The notes under the pieces were generated by a model. That model saw only the letters and a list, made by a program, of their open reading frames with translations, searched no databases and had not been told where the DNA came from. Below, piece by piece: positions 49,225 through 59,564 of a DNA stretch of 64,000 bases. This stretch comes from Lonicera japonica. Lineage: Eukaryota > Streptophyta > Magnoliopsida > Dipsacales > Caprifoliaceae. Numbering within the stretch: position 1 is the first letter of the stretch; each line of letters opens with the position of its first letter. Location of the stretch: NCBI GenBank assembly GCA_021464415.1, contig CM038470.1, positions 26,003,601 to 26,067,600 on the forward strand, read 5' to 3'. A program made the position numbers and the translations under genes.

Positions 49225-50501
49225 TAGAAATATTTAACTTATTAAGTTTTTCTTTAACTCTACATTCATTTTTATAGTGTCCTTTCTTACCACAATTGTG
49301 ACATACTACATCATTTTTATTGTAATTATTATTTTTCTTTCTATTACTTTTGGTCTTTGCTTTATTAGGTTTGGCTTTGTTATAAAAGTCTTCGTGGCTT
49401 TTTTCCACTTTTCTTTTAAAAGTTTTCTTTCTTTCATGATTATGTTTTTTGGATTTTTTTCCTTTTAGATGGGGCAATTGATGGAAGGCCATATTGTTGG
49501 CAAAAATTACCCAATTCATATTTTTGTTTATTTTTATTAACTTGGCTACTAATCTTAAAATCTATACACATTTTAAGACCAGTTTTTTGTATTTGACTAA
49601 TTATGTCTCCATAAGTTAGGTTGTCATAATCTATGAAACCTAAATCTTTGGCTAATTCTTCTCTAATTTTGTGGGCAAATAGACTGGGTAAACCATTGAC
49701 AAATTTCTCCTTCCAAAATGGTTTATTACTATCGTCTCTCATCATTACCCTAGAGGTAAATACATCCTTATACCACCTAAAGTCGCTTAAAGTGGGACAG
49801 GTTAAATTACTTAATTGATCATGGATTCTTTCAGAAATATTACTGGGAGTTCCAATGAAATGTTTGACTATTGTGTAAATTAGTGTGTTTACTCCATCAG
49901 GATGACCAATCCCTATTTCCTCATTAAATATGGGATTTCCTTCTTCATCTTGTTGGACTGCATTAATTATGGAATCTCTAGTTTCTTGAGTGAGATGTTT
50001 TTCCCACCAAGATCTAAGGATTCCAGTAAATCCAGATGCTAATAATTCAACAATATCAGGTTGGGTTAAATTGTTGAAGTTATTTAAATAACTGTTAGCA
50101 ACCATGGACATATGATTTAATTTGTTTAGTAACTCAGCTTCGCTTAAGCCATCAATATTCCATTCGTACATTTTATTAGATGAGACTGAAAATTGATTAC
50201 TTAAATTTCTTTCTTCAAACTGTAAGTCTGGAGGAGTTGGTTTTGAATACCAATTTTTTGTTAAGCTGGTTGGATTTGGTTTATTAAATGATATTTTATT
50301 AAATTGGTTTTCTATATCTTTAATTAAAGATATTTCTGAAGTTTTAGATTCATCCGAATCTTCAGCTTCAGAGTCTTTGTTAACAACATTAATTTTATTA
50401 GTGCTAGTTTCAACCACTTCACTAGAATCTTTTTGATTAATTCTTTTGAATATCTTATCAAGTTGTCTAGCAACTTCATTGTCTTTTGGTTGGATAGGCA
50501 A
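49202..50501 (-). pseudogene. Viral coat protein and zinc knuckle (copy 1), frameshifted
   Basis: The coat domain (LASGFTGILRSWWEKHLT and KPFWKEKFVNGLP, about residues 115-290) is open from 50501 down to 49440. It then ends because an A-run has seven instead of six bases (49454-49460). The zinc knuckle CHNCGKKGHYKNEC lies in the next frame (49202-49519). No ATG exists near the start. The frame is open from 50579, exactly at the A AAA AAC site in the end of the movement-protein ORF. Confidence 0.85.
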
Positions 50502-50533
50502 TCCTAAACCTAACCTAAACTCTGGGAGTTTTA

Positions 50534-52150
50534 TTAATGGTGATTCAATTCTTTTTTCAACTTTTTTATCAAGTTTTTTTTATTAATATCTAATTTGTCA
50601 TCAAGTTTATTCTCAATTTTATCTAATTGTTTACCTATAGTATGTAAGCATTGGTTAGTGAAATTATTTTGTTCAATTAATTTTTTAGCACCATCATCCC
50701 CACTGGGAATTTTAAAAGGTGTCGCTTTTATTCTAGTGGTTCCTATTGATATATTTATGGTTTGTAATGGAGGGTGGGACAATTCTACTTTAGTGTTGTC
50801 TTCTTTTTCCCATTGAGTTTTTGTGATTACGTTGCATTTTTTGTAGTATTTTTCATACCATTCAAAAAAATTTATATTTAGATTAAATTCATGCATAAAT
50901 GTTTCCCATTTATCTATGATTCTTAATCTCCTTTTTTCAGTAGGAACATCAATCCTAAATTGGTGTCTCTTTGGCTTATTTTCTTTTGAATTAAAATCTA
51001 GAGTTAGTTCCATCCAATTAATTTTAAATTCTTTGTTAATAGTGAAGAGTTGGTGGTTAACAGTTCCTGTCTCAAAATCACTTTGAGTAGGTGATAACTG
51101 TTGATCATCTTCTTCGGATTCATTTTTAGTTGAATAGCTAGGTTGAGTAACCTGACCTTCAGTTGTAATATTTTTTAGTTTAATATTTGTTTTACTAATT
51201 AAATCGGGATCTTTTCTAGATAGATTATCTATCCTAGAAGGGACAGATGAACTACTAGCTGCATCATTAAGGATTAGTGGAGGTTTCCTAATTCTTCTTT
51301 CATCAAAGCTTATTCTGACAGTTCCATCTAGGTATTGTCTTATATTATCTAAATTCATTATGTTATTAACAGTTGGTTGCCTAGGGAGTTCATTTTCTAA
51401 AATCCATTGACTAGGGAAGTTAATATCTTTCCACAAAATTGTTTTGGGAACTTGGATATTAGCATCACTAGTACTACTTTGTATTAAAACAGTTTTATCT
51501 TTAGGACTTTTATTAATTGCTTTAACATTTAAATTTGATTTCATACATTTATAATGTATTCTGTAAATTAAGGCAAGAGCCCTTGATCCTTCGATCATCT
51601 GGGTAATTTCTCCTGCAGTTTTTATATTTAAAGTTAATGCTTTTAAGATATGAGGATCACCTAAACTTAAGGTGAAATCCGGAAAGCAATTAAAATGAAT
51701 AGGACCATTATGGAGGCTAGATTCCATAATTCCTAATATGCTTGGTGTGAAATTAAGATACCTTGCATCTCTAAGACACAAAAGTATAGATGAATTAACC
51801 CCTCTAATTGATAATGGTTTTATAGCCACTTGAATAAGTCCAATATGAATAAAGTTATTGCCTTTGTCCATATGCTTTTTAATTAATTCTCTGCTGAACA
51901 AAGAACAATTTTCATTTTCTTTGTTAATTGCGTAACATTTTTCTACTGTGTTAATATTATAATCTGATTTAAGTAAATTGATAAAGGTTGATTTATAAAT
52001 TTCTCTAGGAGATACTTTGGGGATATTCCAATCTCCAAATTCTTGTAAAACACTCTCATAAGAATGTTCTTCCTGATTAATTATATCTGGAACGGAGGAC
52101 ATTTCTGACCTCGAGCTAACTGACGAACTAGATCTAAACAATCTACTCAT
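50534..52150 (-). CDS. Viral movement protein, 30K superfamily (copy 1)
   Basis: 538 aa, fully open and the same as in copy 2. Residues 95-210 form the 30K core: IHIGLIQVAIKPLSIRGVNS, the LRDARYLNF strand, FNCFPDFTLSLGDPH with the family Asp, and ALIYRIHYKCM. The C-terminus is Lys-rich and coiled-coil-like. Such proteins bind nucleic acid and enlarge plasmodesmata for cell-to-cell spread. The ORF ends just after the A8 run (50574-50581), where the -1 frame continues into the coat region. It is preceded by a roughly 180-bp leader with no native promoter, since the palindrome centre lies upstream. Confidence 0.88.
   Translation of the reverse strand: MSRLFRSSSSVSSRSEMSSVPDIINQEEHSYESVLQEFGDWNIPKVSPREIYKSTFINLLKSDYNINTVEKCYAINKENENCSLFSRELIKKHMDKGNNFIHIGLIQVAIKPLSIRGVNSSILLCLRDARYLNFTPSILGIMESSLHNGPIHFNCFPDFTLSLGDPHILKALTLNIKTAGEITQMIEGSRALALIYRIHYKCMKSNLNVKAINKSPKDKTVLIQSSTSDANIQVPKTILWKDINFPSQWILENELPRQPTVNNIMNLDNIRQYLDGTVRISFDERRIRKPPLILNDAASSSSVPSRIDNLSRKDPDLISKTNIKLKNITTEGQVTQPSYSTKNESEEDDQQLSPTQSDFETGTVNHQLFTINKEFKINWMELTLDFNSKENKPKRHQFRIDVPTEKRRLRIIDKWETFMHEFNLNINFFEWYEKYYKKCNVITKTQWEKEDNTKVELSHPPLQTINISIGTTRIKATPFKIPSGDDGAKKLIEQNNFTNQCLHTIGKQLDKIENKLDDKLDINKKNLIKKLKKELNHH
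50573..50579 (-). other. A AAA AAC heptamer at the ORF1/ORF2 junction (copy 1)
   Basis: In the movement-protein frame it reads AAT AAA AAA AAC TTG. A -1 slip enters the coat/polymerase frame, which opens right there. It is the same in copy 2. Alternatively it is a one-base expansion of an A7 run that predates the duplication. Confidence 0.5.
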
Positions 52151-52523
52151 TTTATTAATTTGTTTTCTAATTACTACCCTTTAAACCGGTAGAGCCGCAT
52201 TGCACATACCCTAATAAGCTTTTAAGCACTCCTTTGCCCTATTCGTCGGGACTTACACTGGCTGTCTAGCTATGCTTCAGGGTGACAAGAGAGTCTACAA
52301 GCGAAGAAAAGAAAGAAACTAGAATCGAACTCTGCTTGTTAATTTCGATTCTAGTTTCTTTCTTTTCTTCGCTTGTAGACTCTCTTGTCACCCTGAAGCA
52401 TAGCTAGACAGCCAGTGTAAGTCCCGACGAATAGGGCAAAGGAGTGCTTAAAAGCTTATTAGGGTATGTGCAATGCGGCTCTACCGGGTTTAAAGGGTAG
52501 TAATTAGAAAACAAATTAATAAA
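52151..52523. repeat. Centre of the palindrome: two viral leaders head to head
   Basis: Arms end at 52329 and restart at 52344, leaving a 14-bp spacer CTCTGCTTGTTAAT. The two leaders match except that the right has one extra G (52486-52488). No gene lies between the two divergent movement-protein ORFs. A perfect long hairpin at this point would be a fragile site. Confidence 0.95.
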
Positions 52524-54140
52524 ATGAGTAGATTGTTTAGATCTAGTTCGTCAGTTAGCTCGAGGTCAGAAATGTCCTCCGTTCCAGATATAATTAATCA
52601 GGAAGAACATTCTTATGAGAGTGTTTTACAAGAATTTGGAGATTGGAATATCCCCAAAGTATCTCCTAGAGAAATTTATAAATCAACCTTTATCAATTTA
52701 CTTAAATCAGATTATAATATTAACACAGTAGAAAAATGTTACGCAATTAACAAAGAAAATGAAAATTGTTCTTTGTTCAGCAGAGAATTAATTAAAAAGC
52801 ATATGGACAAAGGCAATAACTTTATTCATATTGGACTTATTCAAGTGGCTATAAAACCATTATCAATTAGAGGGGTTAATTCATCTATACTTTTGTGTCT
52901 TAGAGATGCAAGGTATCTTAATTTCACACCAAGCATATTAGGAATTATGGAATCTAGCCTCCATAATGGTCCTATTCATTTTAATTGCTTTCCGGATTTC
53001 ACCTTAAGTTTAGGTGATCCTCATATCTTAAAAGCATTAACTTTAAATATAAAAACTGCAGGAGAAATTACCCAGATGATCGAAGGATCAAGGGCTCTTG
53101 CCTTAATTTACAGAATACATTATAAATGTATGAAATCAAATTTAAATGTTAAAGCAATTAATAAAAGTCCTAAAGATAAAACTGTTTTAATACAAAGTAG
53201 TACTAGTGATGCTAATATCCAAGTTCCCAAAACAATTTTGTGGAAAGATATTAACTTCCCTAGTCAATGGATTTTAGAAAATGAACTCCCTAGGCAACCA
53301 ACTGTTAATAACATAATGAATTTAGATAATATAAGACAATACCTAGATGGAACTGTCAGAATAAGCTTTGATGAAAGAAGAATTAGGAAACCTCCACTAA
53401 TCCTTAATGATGCAGCTAGTAGTTCATCTGTCCCTTCTAGGATAGATAATCTATCTAGAAAAGATCCCGATTTAATTAGTAAAACAAATATTAAACTAAA
53501 AAATATTACAACTGAAGGTCAGGTTACTCAACCTAGCTATTCAACTAAAAATGAATCCGAAGAAGATGATCAACAGTTATCACCTACTCAAAGTGATTTT
53601 GAGACAGGAACTGTTAACCACCAACTCTTCACTATTAACAAAGAATTTAAAATTAATTGGATGGAACTAACTCTAGATTTTAATTCAAAAGAAAATAAGC
53701 CAAAGAGACACCAATTTAGGATTGATGTTCCTACTGAAAAAAGGAGATTAAGAATCATAGATAAATGGGAAACATTTATGCATGAATTTAATCTAAATAT
53801 AAATTTTTTTGAATGGTATGAAAAATACTACAAAAAATGCAACGTAATCACAAAAACTCAATGGGAAAAAGAAGACAACACTAAAGTAGAATTGTCCCAC
53901 CCTCCATTACAAACCATAAATATATCAATAGGAACCACTAGAATAAAAGCGACACCTTTTAAAATTCCCAGTGGGGATGATGGTGCTAAAAAATTAATTG
54001 AACAAAATAATTTCACTAACCAATGCTTACATACTATAGGTAAACAATTAGATAAAATTGAGAATAAACTTGATGACAAATTAGATATTAATAAAAAAAA
54101 CTTGATAAAAAAGTTGAAAAAAGAATTGAATCACCATTAA
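52524..54140 (+). CDS. Viral movement protein, 30K superfamily (copy 2)
   Basis: 538 aa, the same product as copy 1, with the 30K core at residues 95-210. It ends CAC CAT TAA at 54140, 13 codons past the A AAA AAC heptamer (54095-54101). The polyprotein frame overlaps its last 46 bases. Identity between the copies at the protein level means no decay since duplication, or recent correction of one arm by the other. The only ATG-initiated viral ORFs that are whole in both copies are this one and the third ORF. Confidence 0.88.
   Translation: MSRLFRSSSSVSSRSEMSSVPDIINQEEHSYESVLQEFGDWNIPKVSPREIYKSTFINLLKSDYNINTVEKCYAINKENENCSLFSRELIKKHMDKGNNFIHIGLIQVAIKPLSIRGVNSSILLCLRDARYLNFTPSILGIMESSLHNGPIHFNCFPDFTLSLGDPHILKALTLNIKTAGEITQMIEGSRALALIYRIHYKCMKSNLNVKAINKSPKDKTVLIQSSTSDANIQVPKTILWKDINFPSQWILENELPRQPTVNNIMNLDNIRQYLDGTVRISFDERRIRKPPLILNDAASSSSVPSRIDNLSRKDPDLISKTNIKLKNITTEGQVTQPSYSTKNESEEDDQQLSPTQSDFETGTVNHQLFTINKEFKINWMELTLDFNSKENKPKRHQFRIDVPTEKRRLRIIDKWETFMHEFNLNINFFEWYEKYYKKCNVITKTQWEKEDNTKVELSHPPLQTINISIGTTRIKATPFKIPSGDDGAKKLIEQNNFTNQCLHTIGKQLDKIENKLDDKLDINKKNLIKKLKKELNHH
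54095..54101 (+). other. A AAA AAC heptamer at the ORF1/ORF2 junction (copy 2)
   Basis: The movement-protein codons are AAA AAC preceded by A, the canonical X XXY YYZ form. The -1 frame has a stop at 54092-54094 immediately before it and is then open through the coat region. No ATG lies between 54095 and the first coat-domain residues. No strong downstream stem-loop was evident by eye. Confidence 0.5.
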
Positions 54141-54172
54141 TAAAACTCCCAGAGTTTAGGTTAGGTTTAGGA

Positions 54173-56662
54173 TTGCCTATCCAACCAAAAGACAATGAAG
54201 TTGCTAGACAACTTGATAAGATATTCAAAAGAATTAATCAAAAAGATTCTAGTGAAGTGGTTGAAACTAGCACTAATAAAATTAATGTTGTTAACAAAGA
54301 CTCTGAAGCTGAAGATTCGGATGAATCTAAAACTTCAGAAATATCTTTAATTAAAGATATAGAAAACCAATTTAATAAAATATCATTTAATAAACCAAAT
54401 CCAACCAGCTTAACAAAAAATTGGTATTCAAAACCAACTCCTCCAGACTTACAGTTTGAAGAAAGAAATTTAAGTAATCAATTTTCAGTCTCATCTAATA
54501 AAATGTACGAATGGAATATTGATGGCTTAAGCGAAGCTGAGTTACTAAACAAATTAAATCATATGTCCATGGTTGCTAACAGTTATTTAAATAACTTCAA
54601 CAATTTAACCCAACCTGATATTGTTGAATTATTAGCATCTGGATTTACTGGAATCCTTAGATCTTGGTGGGAAAAACATCTCACTCAAGAAACTAGAGAT
54701 TCCATAATTAATGCAGTCCAACAAGATGAAGAAGGAAATCCCATATTTAATGAGGAAATAGGGATTGGTCATCCTGATGGAGTAAACACACTAATTTACA
54801 CAATAGTCAAACATTTCATTGGAACTCCCAGTAATATTTCTGAAAGAATCCATGATCAATTAAGTAATTTAACCTGTCCCACTTTAAGCGACTTTAGGTG
54901 GTATAAGGATGTATTTACCTCTAGGGTAATGATGAGAGACGATAGTAATAAACCATTTTGGAAGGAGAAATTTGTCAATGGTTTACCCAGTCTATTTGCC
55001 CACAAAATTAGAGAAGAATTAGCCAAAGATTTAGGTTTCATAGATTATGACAACCTAACTTATGGAGACATAATTAGTCAAATACAAAAAACTGGTCTTA
55101 AAATGTGTATAGATTTTAAGATTAGTAGCCAAGTTAATAAAAATAAACAAAAATATGAATTGGGTAATTTTTGCCAACAATATGGCCTTCCATCAATTGC
55201 CCCATCTAAAAGGAAAAAATCCAAAAAACATAATCATGAAAGAAAGAAAACTTTTAAAAGAAAAGTGGAAAAAAGCCACGAAGACTTTTATAACAAAGCC
55301 AAACCTAATAAAGCAAAGACCAAAAGTAATAGAAAGAAAAATAATAATTACAATAAAAAGGATGTAGTATGTCACAATTGTGGTAAGAAAGGACACTATA
55401 AAAATGAATGTAGAGTTAAAGAAAAACTTAATAAGTTAAATATTTCTAATGAAGATACAGAAGAGATATTAGAGTTAATGAGAATTGAAAATAATTTACA
55501 ATCAGATAATAATTCACATTCAGATATTCCTGAAGAATCTTCTGAAAATAATCAGACAGAATATGAATCAAGTTCATCTTCTAAAGTAAAAATGTGTGGT
55601 GATAATTGCACCAAAGCATGTTGTAATAAATCACTAAATGTAATAACGAAAGATAATAATGATGAAAAAACATTATTAATTGAATTAATTGAAAAAATAA
55701 GTGATAATGATCTAAAAAATCAATATTTAAAACAATTAAAAGAATTATTGCTTAAAGAAAATAAAAGTAATAAACTACTAAAACATAAAGAGAAACCTAT
55801 ATTCAGTCTTAATAAGACTTTAGAGAGATTTAAAAATACTACTAAAGAAATTACACTTCCTGAATTAAATCAAGAAGTTAATAATTTAAAGAAAGAAATC
55901 TCTAAATTAAAAAAGGAAATCCCTGAGATAAGAAAAATAATTAATAGTGTAATTACTAAACAAAAATTAAGTATTAATAGTTCCTCTAATTCTTCTGAAG
56001 AAGAAAAAGAGGAAGACAAAATTGAAACCTCAAAAATAAATGATCCTGATGATGGTAATGATATACTTGAAACTAAGTCTTTAAGTGTATTAAAAGACAT
56101 TACTATCCAAAAATGGTATATTAATATTACATTAGTAATTAATAAAACGTTTGTTATTGAATTACCAGCATTAGTAGATAGTGGAGCTGATTTGAATTGT
56201 ATTCAAGAAGGCCTAGTTCCCACTATATACTATGAAAAAACAAATGAAAGACTAAGTTCTGCAAATGGTAGTAAAATGAGCATTAAATATAAACTACCTA
56301 AAGTTCATATCTGCCAAAACAATGTTTGTTTTAAGACATCCTTCGTCTTAGTAACTAACATGACAGACAGAATTATTTTAGGATTACCATTTATATACTT
56401 ACTTTACCCATTTACTACCTCAACTAAAGGATTAATTAGCACACATTTAGGTCAAAAGGTAACATTTAAATTCATAACTGAACCTAAAGAAAGAGACCTA
56501 AGAATAATTAAGGAACAATCAATAAGTAAAAGTCTAAATTTAATAAATTCTAAAAGGAATCAATTAAAGTATTTAAAGATGAAGTTAAATACAAAAAGAT
56601 TGAAGAAAAACTTGAGGACAAGATTCTTCAAGATAAAATTAAGGAATTTAATTCTAAATTAA
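54173..56662 (+). pseudogene. Viral coat-zinc knuckle-protease part of the polyprotein (copy 2)
   Basis: An open frame of 829 codons from a TTG; the frame is really open from 54095. The coat domain (about 115-290) contains RSWWEKHL and KFVNGLP. The basic region (about 350-395) is followed by knuckle CHNCGKKGHYKNEC (400-413). A coiled-coil stretch then precedes the aspartic protease active site VDSGAD (Asp 669). After residue about 795 the frame shifts because an AAAA run has lost one A (56575-56577), so the last 30 residues are out of register. In the virus family these domains form one polyprotein cut by its own protease to give capsid and polymerase. Confidence 0.9.
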
Positions 56663-56784
56663 TTAAAGAAGTTTGTTCAGATATTCCTCATGCATTTTGG
56701 CATAGGAAAAAACATATTGTTAGTCTTCCTTATGCTAAGGAATTTAAGGAACATTTAATTCCTACTAAAGCCAGGCCAATACAA

Positions 56785-58062
56785 ATGAATCATGAACAAA
56801 TGGAATATTGTAAAACTGAGATAAATGATTTATTAAAAAAGGGAATAATTAGAAAAAGTAAATCACCTTGGTCCTGCCCAGCTTTCTATGTTAATAAGAA
56901 TTCTGAAATAGAAAGAGGAGCACCCAGACTTGTAATAAATTACAAACCTTTAAACAAAGTATTAGAATGGATTAGGTATCCATTACCTAATAAGAAAGAT
57001 TTAATTAATAGGCTAAATCAAGCCATTATATTCAGTAAATTTGACTTAAAAAGTGGATTTTGGCAAATCCAAATTAATGAAAAGGATAGGTATAAGACTG
57101 CTTTTACCACTCCATTTGGCCATTATGAATGGAATGTAATGCCATTTGGCCTTAAAAATGCCCCAAGTGAATTTCAAAATATAATGAATGATATATTAAA
57201 CCCATTTAGTCATTTTACCATAGTCTACATTGATGATGTATTAATATTTTCCAAATCAATTGAAGAACATTGGAAACATCTCCATTCATTCTTTAAAACA
57301 ATTAAATTAAATGGATTAGTTTTATCACCAACAAAATGTTGTTTGTTTAAAACTAAAATAAGATTTTTAGGTCATGACATCCAATATGGTCTAATTAAAC
57401 CAATCAATAGAGCAATTCAGTTTGCTGATAAATTCCCGGATGAAATCTTAGATAAAAATCAATTACAAAGGTTTTTAGGATCCCTTAATTATATAGGAGA
57501 ATTCTACAAAAACCTTAGGAAAGAGTGTAAACCCTTGTTTGAGAGGCTTAAGGATAACCCTCCTCCTTGGACAAAAGTTCATACTTCCATTGTCCAACAA
57601 ATTAAAAAGCATGTCAAGGAATTGCCTTGCCTTGGCATATCTGATCCATCTGCTTTCAAGATTGTTGAAACAGATGCCTCTAATGAAGGTTTTGGAGGAA
57701 TTCTAAAGCAAAAACTTACTCCCAATTCTCCAGAACAAATTATTTCTTTTCATTCAGGCGCATGGGATAATACCCAAATTAATTATTCTACTATTAAAAA
57801 AGAAATACTTTCTTTAATATTATGTATTAATAAATTTCAACATGATTTATTAAATAAAAAATTTTTGGTCAGAATTGACTGTCAATCAGCCAAATTTGTT
57901 TTAGAAAAAGATGTGAAAAATCTTGCCTCTAAACAGATTTTTGCAAGGTGGCAAGCCTTGTTAAGTATTTTCGAATTTGATATTGAATATATTAAAGGTT
58001 CTCAAAACTCTATTCCTGATTTTCTCACAAGAGAATTTCTTAATAAACAGGAGAAAAAATGA
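56785..58062 (+). pseudogene. Viral reverse transcriptase-RNase H part of the polyprotein (copy 2)
   Basis: 425 open codons from an internal Met, continuing the polyprotein after the 1-base loss. RT motifs visible include PRLVINYKPLN, FSKFDLKSGFWQI, MPFGLKNAPSEFQ and YIDDVLIFSKS (Tyr 148), with FLGH downstream. RNase H has ETDASNEGFGG (Asp 297), a KKEILSLI stretch and RIDCQSAKF. It ends ATGA, overlapping the third ORF. It copies the pregenomic RNA in the family; here it lacks its own translation start. Confidence 0.9.
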
Positions 58063-59564
58063 GTGTTCGCGGCAGAGGCCGCCGTGGCAGAGGACCTGGC
58101 GGGAGGCCAGAGACTACGGAGGAATATCATGCCAGCCTCCGTAAAAGTAATAACCCCCCGTTTGACCTATGCGGACCAAGTAACCCGCGTGATGGTCCAA
58201 ATCCTTTTTACAAAGTTCAAAAGGATGAGTTACTTGAAGTTAAAGGAAAAGGTACAGCAATTGTCCCTTTCCCATCCCAATTAACCCCTACTCCAGTTAC
58301 TAATCAATTCACCGTTTTAGGCCAGATACCTAAACCTTTTAATCAAGCCTTAGCCAGCCAGCCCGCTGATAATAACCCTTTTGAAATTCAAAATATTCAA
58401 AAGCCTATTAAGCCCAATTACACCAAATCAAGCCCACATATACCTAAATGCCTAACAAACCTCTTCTATGTTGAACCCAGCATGTCTGACATAGATGATC
58501 CATTAATGTTAGCCCTCCAATATTTCCCTCCTGGTTGGCACTTCTTACCACAGGCTACCCATAAAACTCTAAAGTTTTATAATAAAATTTTAGTGTCTAC
58601 CGAATCAATTTTTATTAAGCCCATTTATGATAAGGATGATTCTTCAAAGGTCATCTACCATTCCTTGTTCATAAAGAAATTAATTACCTTTGAAGAATGG
58701 GGGAGTAATCCTTACGATCTCTTCCAACTTTCTGGTACAGACCAATTCTTTAATTACCATGATTATATAGAAGCATGGATGAAAATCCTTTGCTACCAAA
58801 ATGAAACTTTTAATCATTCCTGGTTCATACAGTTTGACCAGCATTTTAAGCCCAATTTCCCTAATTGGTTTATTCGCTGGTGGGAACAATTTGGCCCAGA
58901 TCCTAATTACCTTCCTGAAACCCTCCGTGGATATATGGATTATTTTGGTAGAATTTCCCCCTTAATCACAGAAAGCCCAATGCCTTTGATTATCCTGTTC
59001 CTTTCAAAGTACAAGGTCCCTTGGATCCTTAAATGGCAGTATTACTTAAATAAAAGCCCAGTAGTTGACCAAACCCATTTGTCTACTGGATCCTCCAGTT
59101 CTATAATCAAAACCCACGGCCAGTTCGATATTGTATCTCGCCAAACCTTTGTTAAATGGTGGGATAAATACACAATTGACCGCATAATTAATATTATTTT
59201 AAAAGAGTTTCCTCCACCTCAAGGCCCAATAGCCCAAGTGGAAACCCAACCTCTTTCCTCCCCATTAACCGTTCCCAAACCAGACAAAGCTTCAGGTAGT
59301 GGAACCAAAACACCTACTGAGCCCAAGACTGTTAAAGAAGCAGAAGTCAGCCCATCTCCATCCTCTAAAACTTTGGATCTAGACAGCCTCTCTCCTGCTC
59401 AAATGAGAACAATTTTGGCAGCCCTCAATAACCCTCCTAAAGAAGTCCCTCACAAAGTTGAAGGATCTCCAAAGTCAGATGAAGGCTCAACTATTAGTCC
59501 CTCTCAGCCCAAGAATTGGTACGAGATGACCCTTTTTGAAGATGCCCAAGACCCGTATGGTTAA
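58059..59564 (+). CDS. Viral third ORF, 501 aa, function unknown (copy 2)
   Basis: The same product as copy 1, starting at the ATGA overlap with the RNase H stop. RG-rich residues 3-17 and the Trp-rich core (145-330) suggest nucleic-acid or protein binding, without a known fold that I can name. The C-terminal Ser/Pro-rich region (about 395-501) is likely disordered. It is followed within 250 bp by the TATA region. Confidence 0.75.
   Translation: MSVRGRGRRGRGPGGRPETTEEYHASLRKSNNPPFDLCGPSNPRDGPNPFYKVQKDELLEVKGKGTAIVPFPSQLTPTPVTNQFTVLGQIPKPFNQALASQPADNNPFEIQNIQKPIKPNYTKSSPHIPKCLTNLFYVEPSMSDIDDPLMLALQYFPPGWHFLPQATHKTLKFYNKILVSTESIFIKPIYDKDDSSKVIYHSLFIKKLITFEEWGSNPYDLFQLSGTDQFFNYHDYIEAWMKILCYQNETFNHSWFIQFDQHFKPNFPNWFIRWWEQFGPDPNYLPETLRGYMDYFGRISPLITESPMPLIILFLSKYKVPWILKWQYYLNKSPVVDQTHLSTGSSSSIIKTHGQFDIVSRQTFVKWWDKYTIDRIINIILKEFPPPQGPIAQVETQPLSSPLTVPKPDKASGSGTKTPTEPKTVKEAEVSPSPSSKTLDLDSLSPAQMRTILAALNNPPKEVPHKVEGSPKSDEGSTISPSQPKNWYEMTLFEDAQDPYG

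Larger units (their letters stand above)
44493..52329 (-). mobile_element. Endogenous pararetrovirus copy 1 (Caulimoviridae, florendovirus-like)
   Basis: A 7.84-kb viral copy whose mirror image is 52344-60157. The minus-strand order is leader, movement protein, coat-protease-RT-RNase H, 501-aa protein, TATA region, then an end at the primer-site TGG. Gag-protease-RT-RNase H without integrase, together with a 30K movement protein, identifies Caulimoviridae. Compared with copy 2 it has an extra A in the coat region (49454-49460), a 22-bp tandem duplication (49195-49238), and a few substitutions including Ser to Phe after the RT active site. Confidence 0.93.

Noticed and set aside
54173..54175. 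TTG as a real start codon for the viral polyprotein
   Set aside because: The frame is open upstream to 54095 and the TTG has no special context. Entry from the movement-protein frame or a lost base explains it better.
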